The notes beneath the pieces are model-generated. The model had not been told where the DNA came from. It saw only the letters and a program-made list of their open reading frames with translations, and searched no databases. A stretch of 62,950 nt of DNA from Verrucomicrobiota bacterium (GTDB lineage: Bacteria; Verrucomicrobiota; Verrucomicrobiia; Methylacidiphilales; JBCCWR01), in NCBI GenBank assembly GCA_039192515.1, contig JBCCXA010000022.1:1-62950 (forward strand), written 5' to 3'. This document shows, in pieces, positions 1 to 9,189 of this stretch. The translations under genes and the position numbers were made by a program. Position 1 is the stretch's first letter. Each line of letters begins with the position of its first letter.

Positions 1-336
1 TGTTTTCAGGACTACTACTTCTCATTTTTGACCAGCTTTTGCGTCTATTGTACCTATTACCAGTCTTTTCTCACAGTCCTTTTATACACTCACCCCTTTC
101 CCATACTAAGCCAAATCACTTTTTCAGTGACAACTAATTAGAAGCGAATAAGCATCACGTTAGTCTAATAAAATACCAAGCAACAATGGTGAGAGTGACT
201 TCCATTGATCTATTGTCAGATATCAATAGCAACTAAAGATTCCCATTGGCCACACTCAGCAAGATACCTCAAAAAGTAGCAAGGTATAATTTCATAAGAG
301 AATTCAAAAGAAATCGATGGCTAGTGCACCTAAAGT
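1..336. other. Intergenic, nothing recognised
   Basis: No convincing gene on either strand. Short open frames here have no start context, no family resemblance and overlap the end of the reverse-strand gene that follows. No tRNA, repeat copy or hairpin was recognised. Confidence 0.5.
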
Positions 337-756
337 TCATTTTGCTTGGGGGACAACTATTTTGTAGACTCCGTCATGCAAGCCCAAGCGATAAGTCGTT
401 CCTTCGACGCCAGATGCGTCTTTCGTCATGTCGTATTTGATCTTCATTTCTTTTACGACAGGAAGACTCGTTGTATAGGTAGTACCGCCGTATTCAAATT
501 CAAACACAGCGTCCTTTGCCGGATCAGAAAATGAAATCGCTTTAATTGTCTTTTTTCTATCTTCTCTTAGACTCTCCATGATCATATCACGGAAAAGCTT
601 TGGGGTGTTGTTTGCAAATTGAACCAACTCGAACATGGCTTGATCATTCATTGAAACGGCACTGCGAAATGACTCTTCAAATGCTTTTTCTTTTTCGCCT
701 GCAAGACAGGACGTCGCTAGCAAGGCTAAAAAGAAACTAGTAACTATGGATTTCAT
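337..756 (-). CDS. Small secreted hypothetical protein
   Basis: 139 residues, family not recognised. The N terminus is a clear export signal (MKS, then a hydrophobic stretch to about residue 16). Cleavage could be by signal peptidase I after CLAG or by lipoprotein processing at Cys17 (ATSC), a weak lipobox; I cannot decide. The mature part is rich in Lys and Glu, with an 'AISFSDPAKDAVFEFEYGG' segment that reads like the strands of a small beta-rich fold. It stands alone, with no operon partner. Probably a periplasmic or outer-membrane-anchored protein of unknown role. Confidence 0.7.
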   Translation of the reverse strand: MKSIVTSFFLALLATSCLAGEKEKAFEESFRSAVSMNDQAMFELVQFANNTPKLFRDMIMESLREDRKKTIKAISFSDPAKDAVFEFEYGGTTYTTSLPVVKEMKIKYDMTKDASGVEGTTYRLGLHDGVYKIVVPQAK

Positions 757-1117
757 TTACTTATAGAATACCAAACCAACTCATACTTATTAACTGCACT
801 ACTGTAGTTAAGTACAATGAGAAAAGCAATAACCTCTCAGCAGACTTACGCTCGAGGTATGAGCCTGGCTTGTCCACCGTTTAAAAGTGCTCTGCAACTT
901 GATTTATCTGCGAATAGTCTCTTGATCTATTGCGACTCTCAAAGAGGGGATAACAGTTTTACCAAATTCCATTTGTCTCCAAATAGACTTTCTTGAAGTA
1001 ACTACACTTTTCTTTGAGCCCCCTAATCACACTTGCTTTTAGGATTCTTATAGCACAACCCACGCTCATCTGCGGAAGTATACACGTGAAAATATGAATA
1101 TCATCCTCATAATGATG
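757..1117. other. Intergenic, nothing recognised
   Basis: AT-rich gap between the small secreted protein and repeat copy R1. No open frame with a plausible start and no RNA gene was seen. Confidence 0.4.
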
Positions 1118-1245
1118 AAGCCCGCATGACGTCATAGAAGTTGAACAAGATGCGTAAAAGCTTAAGCCAGAAGAAAAAAAGGAGTCTGCGATGATGTATT
1201 AATAGAGTGATACCTCTAGGACACTTGATGCTGGCTCCATCTCCT
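1118..1245 (+). repeat. Dispersed repeat copy R1 (short form)
   Basis: Member of the dispersed family described in the findings. It contains the 5' block (ATGACGTCATAGAAGTTGAA, then AAGATGCGTAAAAGCTT) and the middle block GATACCTCTAGGA. The 3' terminal block is missing or too diverged to see. It lies just downstream of the tRNA-Arg gene on the opposite strand. Confidence 0.6.
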
Positions 1246-1256
1246 ATATAAATCTG

Positions 1257-1330
<74 letters not shown>

Positions 1331-1405
1331 AGGAAATCATGGCCCTAGATAGTCTCTTTTGCCTGCGTTGTGTTCAAGAAAATAAAGTGAATGACTCCAA
1401 GCGTC

Positions 1406-3109
1406 CTAATGACTGCCTAGAATGAGACTTCTGAAAAAATGCCAGAAAGGCTTTTGAGCTGACGGAGGGCTCTGTTCTATTTCCTCACCCTCTTCTATTC
1501 TAGGATGGACTTGAGGAACTGGGAGCATTGCTAATATGGCAGGACTTCCCTCATTACCCGCCCGGTCTAAACCTCTTAATGAAATGATATTATCTTGGGA
1601 AGTAGGATCTTCTAACGGAATAACGTAATTACGCTGCTCGGAACTCAAAACCTCTGAATGCCACTCCTCACCATCATTCCATTGACATATCCATTTCCAA
1701 ACAGGTGGACTATCTTCCGAAATATTCCACTCAATCTTTAGTCCATCTTCGATGGGTTTTATGTCGAGCAGTGGCTGCTTAGGAAGCTCTGAGCTAAGCC
1801 AAGGAAAGGCAGGAGGCAATACATCTTCTGTAAAAGACTCACTCTGTAATAAGTCTGTAAGGCCCCGTTTGTTCTTAATCATACTGGTAATACTCCACTG
1901 GATATGCCCGGAGGAATATAACTTGGCTTGATCTTTCCTTTCCCGGATCAAATCTATTTGGGCAAGCGATTCACTAGCTGGTCTCTTAGGACCAATAAAG
2001 CTGCTACTAATCCCAGGCCAAAGATGCCGATTATTTATATTCTCCTGAGACCACCAATCAAGCAAAGGTAAAAAGGGCTGCCCCTCTGAGCTAATGGGCC
2101 AATAAAGCTGTGGTGACATATAGTCCACCCAACCTTGCCGCAGCCAAAGGCGCGAATCTGCACAGAGATCTTCATAGGAGTCGATACCGGTCTTGATGCC
2201 CTCGGGATAGTTCGGCCTCCAGATACCAAAAGGGCTTACCCCAAATTTCACCCAGGGCTTTTCCGCTTTGATGCTGCGGTACAAAGTGGAAACAAAATGA
2301 TTAACCTTGGAACGTCGCCAAGCAGTACGTCCGAGCTCACCACCTTGATCTCGGTAGGCTTTCCATCTGCTGTAGTCTGGGAAATCTACTTTTTTGCGAC
2401 TTTTCCATAATGGATAGGGATAAAAATAATCATCCATGTGAACACCATCTATGTCATAACGTTTGACCACATCCATGATCACCTGGATTGTATAATCCTT
2501 TGCCTCACCTCGAGTTGGGTCTAACCATAGGTAATTGCCATAACGCTTGACCAGATCAGGTCGCTTTTTACTAATATGACTGCGGTAGACATAACGACCT
2601 TTTGTTTTAACCGAGGTCAAAGCACGAAAAGGATTAAACCAAGCATGTAACTCCAAACCTCTTTTGTGAGCCTCTTCTACCGCAAAAGCGAGTGGATCGT
2701 AAAAAGGCTCAGGAGCTTTCCCCATTTTTCCCGTGAGATAGTAAGACCAGGGTTCAAATTCAGATGAATAAAAGGCATCACATGCTGGGCGCACTTGAAG
2801 AATAAGCGCATTGAGCTTTATCTGCTTCATCAAATCTAATATCTGAGTGAGCTCTTTCTTTTGCTCGTGCACGGATAGACCTGGTTTTGAGGGCCAGTCA
2901 ATATTATGCACCGTAGCCATCCATGCACCTCGGAATTCCCTTTCCAGACTGGGTAAGGTATCTATTTCAGTGAGCTGGTAAGTATACTCTTGTACCTCAA
3001 TGAGGCTTGGGGAGGCTTGGATATCTAGAGAAGAATAAACCATCCCCGGCCACAAACTCATCATGCCGGCAAAAACTCCTGATGCCATACTCTTGATTAG
3101 ATCATTCAC
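1406..3109 (-). CDS. GHL10 (DUF187) glycoside hydrolase-like secreted protein
   Basis: 567 residues. An N-terminal hydrophobic stretch (about residues 8-26) suggests export. From about residue 57 the sequence has family hallmarks of the GHL10/DUF187 (COG1649) TIM-barrel proteins: EFRGAWMATVHNIDWPS near the start, LNALILQVRPACDAFYSS, ELHAWFNPFR, and IDGVHMDDYFYPYP, where acidic residues line the presumed active site. The barrel runs to about residue 430. The remainder resembles a fibronectin-III-like segment with a short Pro/Glu-rich tail. Related proteins are thought to act on cell-wall or extracellular glycans; the substrate here is unknown. Family assignment is firm; activity is inference. 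Confidence 0.9.
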   Translation of the reverse strand: MNDLIKSMASGVFAGMMSLWPGMVYSSLDIQASPSLIEVQEYTYQLTEIDTLPSLEREFRGAWMATVHNIDWPSKPGLSVHEQKKELTQILDLMKQIKLNALILQVRPACDAFYSSEFEPWSYYLTGKMGKAPEPFYDPLAFAVEEAHKRGLELHAWFNPFRALTSVKTKGRYVYRSHISKKRPDLVKRYGNYLWLDPTRGEAKDYTIQVIMDVVKRYDIDGVHMDDYFYPYPLWKSRKKVDFPDYSRWKAYRDQGGELGRTAWRRSKVNHFVSTLYRSIKAEKPWVKFGVSPFGIWRPNYPEGIKTGIDSYEDLCADSRLWLRQGWVDYMSPQLYWPISSEGQPFLPLLDWWSQENINNRHLWPGISSSFIGPKRPASESLAQIDLIRERKDQAKLYSSGHIQWSITSMIKNKRGLTDLLQSESFTEDVLPPAFPWLSSELPKQPLLDIKPIEDGLKIEWNISEDSPPVWKWICQWNDGEEWHSEVLSSEQRNYVIPLEDPTSQDNIISLRGLDRAGNEGSPAILAMLPVPQVHPRIEEGEEIEQSPPSAQKPFWHFFRSLILGSH

Positions 3110-3359
3110 ACACTTATTCCAACTATCTTAACGTTCGGCTTAACTCGCGGAGACTTTATTGAAGGATATTTATTATAGCTTTATCATCGCTGTTCCAAAA
3201 CTTATCTACCCCTTTGCCGCTTTTACAAGAATTCAGATCTATTCTAACCATAATTTCTCCTACTTTCATAAAGCAGGCACTCTTAGCTTAAAAAATTTTC
3301 ATACATTCCAATCTTCAAAGAGACATAAATTAAGCGGATTATTTAAAAATGATTTCTTT

Positions 3360-4253
3360 ATGTCCCGACAACCTTCATCATACCCGGGTATGAAATCCGT
3401 AACTGTTCGTGTTCCCGCTACTACAGCAAATCTTGGACCAGGTTACGACTGCATGGGGATTGCTCTAAAACTTTACAACACGGCAACTATTCGCCCTGCT
3501 CAATCCAACCCCAGGCAACCTTTTCTACGCGAAATTATTGAACGCTTTTTTTCTGAAACAGGCTTAAGAAGAAGAGCATTTCATATTAAATTCGACGGAG
3601 ATGTTCCATCATCTAGAGGACTTGGAAGCAGTGTGACTGTTAGACTGGGTCTCCTCATGGCTCTTAATGAATTTTATCAGAATCCTCTCTCCCCTACCAA
3701 AGTTCTCGATCTCACGGTAGAGCTAGAGGGTCATCCAGACAATGCGGTCCCCGCCTTTCACGGAGGCTTTTGCGCGTGTATAGACTGCGATCACATCCGA
3801 GCAGAGGTACCACTCAATCTAAAATTCATCGCAGTCATTCCATCCTTTAAAGTGAAAACAGAAGAGGCCCGAACCGTCATCCCCAAACGCGTCAGTCATA
3901 AGGATGCCGTGACCAATCTCCGTAACTCAGCCATGATCACTGGAGCCTTTTGCACTAGGCAGTATGAAAAATTAGCAGGATGCTTTGTCGACAAATTGCA
4001 CCAACCTTACCGGGCAAAACTTATTCCCGGTTTCGATGAAACAATAGATGCTGCCATACAAGCGGGAGCGCTAGGAGCCTTTCTAAGTGGTTCTGGCTCA
4101 ACCATCATGGCTATTTCCCAATCAGGCAATAGTAAGGTGGCGAATGCTATGAGAGATGCGCTCAGAAACGCCGGCCACAAAAATATTGTCGATCACGTGC
4201 TAGCTGTGGATAACGAAGGGGCGAAAGTATTAAGACAAGCGCGAAAATACTGA
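3360..4253 (+). CDS. thrB: Homoserine kinase
   Basis: GHMP-family kinase that phosphorylates homoserine in threonine synthesis. The ATP-binding motif PSSRGLGSS is at residues 83-91, preceded by VPATTANLGPGYDCMG, the GHMP N-terminal signature, and followed by the C-terminal glycine-rich GAFLSGSGSTIMA. The frame is open upstream to 3159, but those 67 residues look unlike any GHMP protein. I chose ATG at 3360 (297 residues); ATG at 3390 (287 residues) also fits. The gene converges on topB with a 12-bp gap and no room for a separate terminator. Confidence 0.9.
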   Translation: MSRQPSSYPGMKSVTVRVPATTANLGPGYDCMGIALKLYNTATIRPAQSNPRQPFLREIIERFFSETGLRRRAFHIKFDGDVPSSRGLGSSVTVRLGLLMALNEFYQNPLSPTKVLDLTVELEGHPDNAVPAFHGGFCACIDCDHIRAEVPLNLKFIAVIPSFKVKTEEARTVIPKRVSHKDAVTNLRNSAMITGAFCTRQYEKLAGCFVDKLHQPYRAKLIPGFDETIDAAIQAGALGAFLSGSGSTIMAISQSGNSKVANAMRDALRNAGHKNIVDHVLAVDNEGAKVLRQARKY

Positions 4254-4265
4254 TACCTCAGATTT

Positions 4266-6848
4266 TTACGACTTCTTAGTAACTGCTTTCTTAGCCACTT
4301 TCTTCGCGGCCTTTTTCTTGGCTTCACGCGGAGGGAATTCAAAGCCGGTTGTGCCATCTTCCTTAAGAATCAAAAAGGCTTTGAAGGGACGACGTGTCTT
4401 TTTACTTACAAAGCCCGACATGAGATCCGTCTTACGCTCTGTCAATAGCTTAACTACTTGCTCACGAGTAATTTCCTGCTCTAGAATTTTTTTAGAAACT
4501 CTAAACTTAGTTTTGTCACCAGCCTTTGATGTTTTGCCATTGGTGCCGTTCGTTCCATCCTCACTGCCTTTAGGGCTTTCCGTAACAAAAGCATTAGGTG
4601 TTTCAAAAACTCGTAAACCGGTAGTTGGACAAATGCCTACAGGCTCTTGACCCTCAAAATTCGCTTCTTCTTCGCTGCCATTAGAACCATTACCCCAATC
4701 TAATGTCACCTCCTTACTGTCATCAAGACGGACATAAGCACTAAACGGGCGCCCCATGCGGCTGCGAAATTCGTCCAGGGGGCCAACAACTCGGTTTGCC
4801 AGTAACTCACGAACCTCCTCTAGATCCATAATCCGTCCTGCAATAGCCTTGCGAACAACAAGAGACCCATCCTTGGTGCGAAAATCGCGCAAGGTTTCGA
4901 TCATCTGCGCGCCAGAGAATGGATCGTGTAAATCTATTTCACGAGTTTCTACCTCCTCGGGATTGAAACCGCGGACACCCTCTACTACATCACGTGTGAT
5001 ATCTTGTATCTCTTTCATGAACTCCGGTCGACTTAGCTCACCGCGTTCAATCATTTTGAGCTTATACTCCCACTCACCTGTCAACTCAGGAGAAGACAGA
5101 GCAGGGATCTTCATCACATTGATTGTTTCCAGTAAATTGAAAGCCTTGGGTGTGGGTTCAAGCTCACGTCCATTGCGCAGCAAATAACGTTCTGCTATTA
5201 AGTTTTCTATAATAGAAGCTCGGGTAGCTGGAGTACCTAAGCCTTTTTCTGCCATAGCATCTCTCAACTCTTCATCCTCCACTAACTTGCCTGCACTTTC
5301 CATGGCTGATAGAAGCGTTGCTTCCGAGAAACGAGCAGGAGGTTTAGTTGCTAATGAATGAATTTCCATATCCTCAACGTTAACTTTTTCACCCTCCTGC
5401 AGAGGTATCAAAGTGGGCTGATCATTCTTATCTTTAGCTTCGAGCTCTGCTTCTTTCCCATAAATGGCTAACCAGCCAGGCTCTTTTAAAACTTTTCCTT
5501 CCGTCTTAAATGTATGTTCCTCGACGCGAGTGAGACGGGTTGTAACCTCGTAAACAGCCGGGGGAAAGAACACTGCAAGGAAGCGCTTCACAACAAGGTC
5601 GAAGATACGCTGCTCGCCTTCGTTAAGCTTCTTATCCGTCACATCTAAGGTCGGTATAATCGCAAAGTGATCTGAAACTTTAGCTTGGTTGAAAATACGC
5701 TTGTTTGGGCGAATCCAGCCCTCTTTTAAAATCTGGCCTGCATGACTTGCATATGACATTCCTTTTAACTTCTCCATGGTTTGCACCACAGTGCTTATAT
5801 AGTCTTCAGGTAAATAACGGCTATCGGTTCTTGGATAAGTCAACAGTTTATGACGCTCATACAAAGACTGCGCAAATTGCAATGTGGACCGGGCTGAAAA
5901 CCCAAACTTAGAGTTCCCCTCTCTTTGCAAAGAAGTCAGATCAAATAAAAGTGGTGAAGCCTTCGAGGAAGGTTTGCTCTTCTCCTCGACTGCCCCTATT
6001 TTGCCTTTGCAAAATTCTGCTATGTCCTTGGCTTTAGCTTCATCCCAAATTCTTTCCGCCTTTAATTCTTTTTGTTTATCTTCTTCGCCCCTGTCTTTAG
6101 CAGGCTTCTTAAATGACTCATCAAACCAACGCCCCATATACTCACCAGCCTCAGCCCCAAAGCTTCCATGCACTTCCCAATAGGGCTTGGGTTCGAAGTG
6201 CTTTATCTTCTCTTCTCTCTTGACGACAATGGTCAAAGTAGGTGTTTGAACTCGTCCCACAGTAGTCTTGTGAAACCCACCTCCTTGGGAATTAAATGAA
6301 GTCATGGCACGAGTGCCGTTGATTCCTACTAACCAATCCGCTTCTGAACGACAAATCGCTGCATCCGCAAGGGGCAACATTTCTTCGTCCGAGCGAAGTC
6401 TTTCAAACTGCTGAACAATAGCAGCAGGGGTCATGGATTGCATCCAGAGTCTCTTAGTAGGCTTTTTAGAACCCACTAATTGTATAATATAACGGAAAAT
6501 CAATTCCCCTTCTCGACCCGCATCGCACGCATTAATGATGCAATCGATATCTTTGCGTTTGATAAGCTTCTTGATTAACTTAAAGCGAGCTTCTGACTTT
6601 TTGATAGGATTCAACTCAAAATAAGTCGGCACAACAGGTAGATTTGCTATGTTCCACTTACCTCGCTTCGGCTCTTGATCAGGTGGGGCACCTATTTCAA
6701 CTAAATGACCGACTGCAGAACTAATGACGAACTGATCGTTTTCAAAGAAATCTTTATCCTTTTCAAACTTACCATACTTGGAGCCTATCACTCGTGACAA
6801 ATCTGTCGCCACGCTTGGCTTCTCTGCTATGACCAATGACTTCGCCAT
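4266..6848 (-). CDS. topB: DNA topoisomerase III (type IA)
   Basis: 860 residues; relaxes or decatenates DNA through a 5'-phosphotyrosine intermediate. The Toprim domain covers about 1-150, with AEKPSVA and NACDAGREGELIFRYI (acidic metal-binding residues). The catalytic tyrosine is Tyr338 in LLTYPRTDSRYLP. The core ends near residue 620. Two repeats of the C-terminal cryptic topoisomerase domain follow (RPFSAYV and RPFKAFLIL), split by a Ser/Gly/Asn-rich linker. The tail is Lys/Ala-rich (KKKAAKKVAKKAVTKKS) and probably binds DNA. It lies 19 bp downstream of dprA in an operon. Confidence 0.95.
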   Translation of the reverse strand: MAKSLVIAEKPSVATDLSRVIGSKYGKFEKDKDFFENDQFVISSAVGHLVEIGAPPDQEPKRGKWNIANLPVVPTYFELNPIKKSEARFKLIKKLIKRKDIDCIINACDAGREGELIFRYIIQLVGSKKPTKRLWMQSMTPAAIVQQFERLRSDEEMLPLADAAICRSEADWLVGINGTRAMTSFNSQGGGFHKTTVGRVQTPTLTIVVKREEKIKHFEPKPYWEVHGSFGAEAGEYMGRWFDESFKKPAKDRGEEDKQKELKAERIWDEAKAKDIAEFCKGKIGAVEEKSKPSSKASPLLFDLTSLQREGNSKFGFSARSTLQFAQSLYERHKLLTYPRTDSRYLPEDYISTVVQTMEKLKGMSYASHAGQILKEGWIRPNKRIFNQAKVSDHFAIIPTLDVTDKKLNEGEQRIFDLVVKRFLAVFFPPAVYEVTTRLTRVEEHTFKTEGKVLKEPGWLAIYGKEAELEAKDKNDQPTLIPLQEGEKVNVEDMEIHSLATKPPARFSEATLLSAMESAGKLVEDEELRDAMAEKGLGTPATRASIIENLIAERYLLRNGRELEPTPKAFNLLETINVMKIPALSSPELTGEWEYKLKMIERGELSRPEFMKEIQDITRDVVEGVRGFNPEEVETREIDLHDPFSGAQMIETLRDFRTKDGSLVVRKAIAGRIMDLEEVRELLANRVVGPLDEFRSRMGRPFSAYVRLDDSKEVTLDWGNGSNGSEEEANFEGQEPVGICPTTGLRVFETPNAFVTESPKGSEDGTNGTNGKTSKAGDKTKFRVSKKILEQEITREQVVKLLTERKTDLMSGFVSKKTRRPFKAFLILKEDGTTGFEFPPREAKKKAAKKVAKKAVTKKS

Positions 6849-6867
6849 TTATTTCTAACCTATTTAT

Positions 6868-7965
6868 TTAGTCCGTTTTTACAAACACTTTACCTGGAAG
6901 CTGTTGAACCAGTTTCTTCATCTCAAGTCGGAGCAACGTAGAAGACACTTTCGCTGTTGGCAATCCACATTTTCGAGTAATGTAATCCAATTCCATCTCC
7001 TCGTCTCCAATACTTTCTAAAATTGTAACCTCATCTTTAGACAAATCTGACGGCATTGCGCGCTTTTTTATTCCAACTATCTCCTTTGGTACCAAAAAAG
7101 CGAACTCATCCATCACGTCTTCCACTCCCTCGACTAATTTTGCGCCATCTTTAATCAAACGATGACAACCTGCCGCGTACCCCTGATCAATTCGTCCTGG
7201 TACCGCAAAAACTTGCCTACCCTGTTCCATGGCCCTCTGTGCGGTGATTAAAGCACCGCTCTCAGCCCCCGCTTCTATGACCAAAACCCCTGAGCTTAAA
7301 CCACTTACGATTCTATTGCGCATCGGAAACGTTTGACGGTCGGGGGCTCTTCCCAGGGCAAATTCAGAGATCAATAGCCCCCCGCTTTCACTAATTTTGT
7401 CTGCTAAAATTTCATTTTCTGAAGGATATATTCTATCAAGTGAACACCCCATAACTGCCACCGTGCTCCCTTTAGCTGCAAGTGCGCCTTGATGGGCCAT
7501 CGTATCGATCCCCCTAGCCAAGCCACTGACAATCGAGATCCCCGAATAAGCCATCTGGTAAGAGAGCTTTTTGGCGACCTCACCTCCATAATAACTTGTA
7601 TGCCGAGACCCAACTACAGCAATAGACATTTTTTCAAGGCACGATGGATCCCCCTTAATATAGAGGACGAGTGGAGGATCATAAATCTCTCTCAACTTCA
7701 CAGGATAGCGGTCATCCTCATAATGAATCACCTCTAGGCCGAGAGCTTTGGCATCATCTAGCTCCTTCTCTAAATCAAAACAAAGCTGCCAATCGGAAAT
7801 CGTATCAGCTACCTTCTGCCCAATTCCATCGATCTGGGCTAATCGCGAGGCAGGAGTTGTCAAAATAGCTTCTACTGAGCCTAGCACTTGACGCATTTTT
7901 GCCACACGCACAGGTCCAACAAGCCGAATACCATTCAAGATGACATAGGCACTTCGTTTATCCAT
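6868..7965 (-). CDS. dprA: DNA-processing protein DprA
   Basis: 365 residues; loads RecA on incoming single-stranded DNA in natural transformation. An N-terminal helix-hairpin-helix-like region (about 1-65) precedes the Rossmann-like DprA domain with VVGSRHTSYYGG, VSGLARGIDTMAHQGAL, SEFALGRAPDRQTFPMRNR and a glycine-rich VLVIEAGAESGALITAQ segment. A C-terminal winged helix (about 300-365) follows. Full length for the family. It is the first gene of a two-gene operon with topB; the pairing of dprA with a type IA topoisomerase gene is common in bacteria, though usually with topA. Suggests competence may exist. Confidence 0.95.
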   Translation of the reverse strand: MDKRSAYVILNGIRLVGPVRVAKMRQVLGSVEAILTTPASRLAQIDGIGQKVADTISDWQLCFDLEKELDDAKALGLEVIHYEDDRYPVKLREIYDPPLVLYIKGDPSCLEKMSIAVVGSRHTSYYGGEVAKKLSYQMAYSGISIVSGLARGIDTMAHQGALAAKGSTVAVMGCSLDRIYPSENEILADKISESGGLLISEFALGRAPDRQTFPMRNRIVSGLSSGVLVIEAGAESGALITAQRAMEQGRQVFAVPGRIDQGYAAGCHRLIKDGAKLVEGVEDVMDEFAFLVPKEIVGIKKRAMPSDLSKDEVTILESIGDEEMELDYITRKCGLPTAKVSSTLLRLEMKKLVQQLPGKVFVKTD

Positions 7966-8053
7966 TCTTAGAACTCGACAACACCTAACTCAAAAAGTAA
8001 ACCAGAAAAAATTCTAGATTGGACATGATCCCAGACTCATGTATCTTTGCCCC

Positions 8054-8662
8054 ATGGCATACACACTACCCCAACTAACTTACGCAGAAGATGCGCTTGA
8101 ACCCCACATCGATGCAACTACCATGGGTATTCACCATGGAAAACATCACAATACCTATATCACAAAACTTAATGCTGCTCTTGAATCAGAATCAACCCTA
8201 GCTGAGAAATCAATCGAGGATCTTATCAGCGATCTCGATGCTGTTCCTGAGGCTATTCGAGGTGCAGTCCGTAACAATGGTGGTGGACATGCAAACCATA
8301 GTTTTTTTTGGACCATCATCGGACCAAATGCCGGTGGAGAACCAACGGGCGCCCTAGCTGAAGCGATTACCTCCACTTTTGGAAGCTTTGATGCATTTAA
8401 AGAGAAATTTGAAGCCGCTGGAGCGACACGTTTTGGAAGTGGATGGGCTTGGCTTTCCCTCAAAGACGGTAAGTTAGAAGTCACCTCCACACCCAATCAA
8501 GACAGCCCAGTCATGGAAGGGGGGACGCCTATCGTTGGATGCGATGTCTGGGAACATGCTTATTACCTTAAATATCAAAACCGTCGCCCAGATTACCTAA
8601 AAGCTTTCTGGAATGTCGTTAATTGGGATGCAGCGGGCAAGATTTATGACGCAGCTAAATAA
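8054..8662 (+). CDS. sodA: Superoxide dismutase, Fe/Mn family, probably Mn-type
   Basis: Converts superoxide to oxygen and hydrogen peroxide. 202 residues from ATG 8054; an earlier in-frame ATG at 8039 adds five residues not seen in the family. Metal ligands are visible: His27 in MGIHHGKHH, the second His of GHANHSFFW, and Asp and His of [10 protein letters not shown]. The stretch NQDSP, with Gln where Mn enzymes have it (Fe enzymes usually carry NAGTP there), points to manganese or to a cambialistic enzyme. No signal peptide, so cytoplasmic. A strong terminator follows. Confidence 0.95.
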   Translation: MAYTLPQLTYAEDALEPHIDATTMGIHHGKHHNTYITKLNAALESESTLAEKSIEDLISDLDAVPEAIRGAVRNNGGGHANHSFFWTIIGPNAGGEPTGALAEAITSTFGSFDAFKEKFEAAGATRFGSGWAWLSLKDGKLEVTSTPNQDSPVMEGGTPIVGCDVWEHAYYLKYQNRRPDYLKAFWNVVNWDAAGKIYDAAK

Positions 8663-8686
8663 ATAGAGCGTTTCCTGCAAACTTTA

Positions 8687-8715
8687 AAACCGGCCAATTA
8701 GTGGCCGGTTTTTTT
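8687..8715 (+). terminator. Rho-independent terminator after sod
   Basis: Perfect 10-bp inverted repeat, AAACCGGCCA at 8687-8696 and TGGCCGGTTT at 8702-8711, with a 5-base loop. The run of T continues to 8715. It starts 24 bases after the sod stop codon. Confidence 0.9.
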
Positions 8716-8780
8716 GCCTACTCTTCGAGACTACGTGAGGTCATCCGACCACCCCTTCATCCTCCGGCTCAACCGGGAAA

Positions 8781-8902
8781 GCTAAAAAATTTGTGCGGAG
8801 CACCCTGCTGCTTAGATCGGGGTCAGTCTCAGGGGATCAAAGCTAAAAAATTTGTGCGGAGCACTCTACTGCTAAGGCCGGGGCCAGTGTCAGGGGATCA
8901 AA
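8781..8902 (+). repeat. 61-bp imperfect tandem duplication
   Basis: Copy one is 8781-8841 and copy two 8842-8902. Both start GCTAAAAAATTTGTGCGGAG and end CAGGGGATCAAA, with a handful of substitutions in between. The copies sit directly upstream of the integrase fragment. An open frame runs through them, but its translation resembles nothing. Confidence 0.8.
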
Positions 8903-8922
8903 AGCCATACGATCAAAACTCC

Positions 8923-9147
8923 ATGCGCTTGATGATTCATGCCTATGCCAAAAAGAAGGCCACCCCTCATATCTTCAGACATTCATGTGCCACACATTTA
9001 CTAAAGAACAATGCTAATTTAAGACATGTCCAAGAGCTTCTAGGTCATGGCAGTCTAGCCACTACTGAAAAATACGTTCACTTAACCATTACCGATCTCA
9101 AAGAAGCTCATAGAAAGTTTCATCCCAAGGAGAGGTCACTCCATTGA
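8923..9147 (+). pseudogene. Tyrosine recombinase C-terminal fragment
   Basis: About 74 residues matching only the C-terminal catalytic part of XerC/D-like phage integrases. [12 protein letters not shown] supplies the His-x-x-Arg, LGHGSLATT the second His, and EKYVHL the nucleophilic Tyr. The first catalytic Arg and the whole N-terminal core-binding domain are missing, so it cannot be an active recombinase. The frame continues upstream to 8701 through the 61-bp tandem repeats without family resemblance. The ending ([10 protein letters not shown]) is typical of integrases found in transposon-like cassettes. Best read as a remnant of a mobile element. Confidence 0.8.
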
Positions 9148-9189
9148 CAATCGCCACATACTGTTATGAAATGCTACAAAATTTAAATC

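Noticed and set aside
3159..3359. N-terminal extension of the homoserine kinase frame
   Set aside because: The 67 extra residues have no family match and no ribosome-binding site; the GHMP fold starts after 3390.
8701..8922. Upstream part of the recombinase frame as coding sequence
   Set aside because: It runs through a terminator and two non-coding-looking tandem repeats and matches no part of an integrase.
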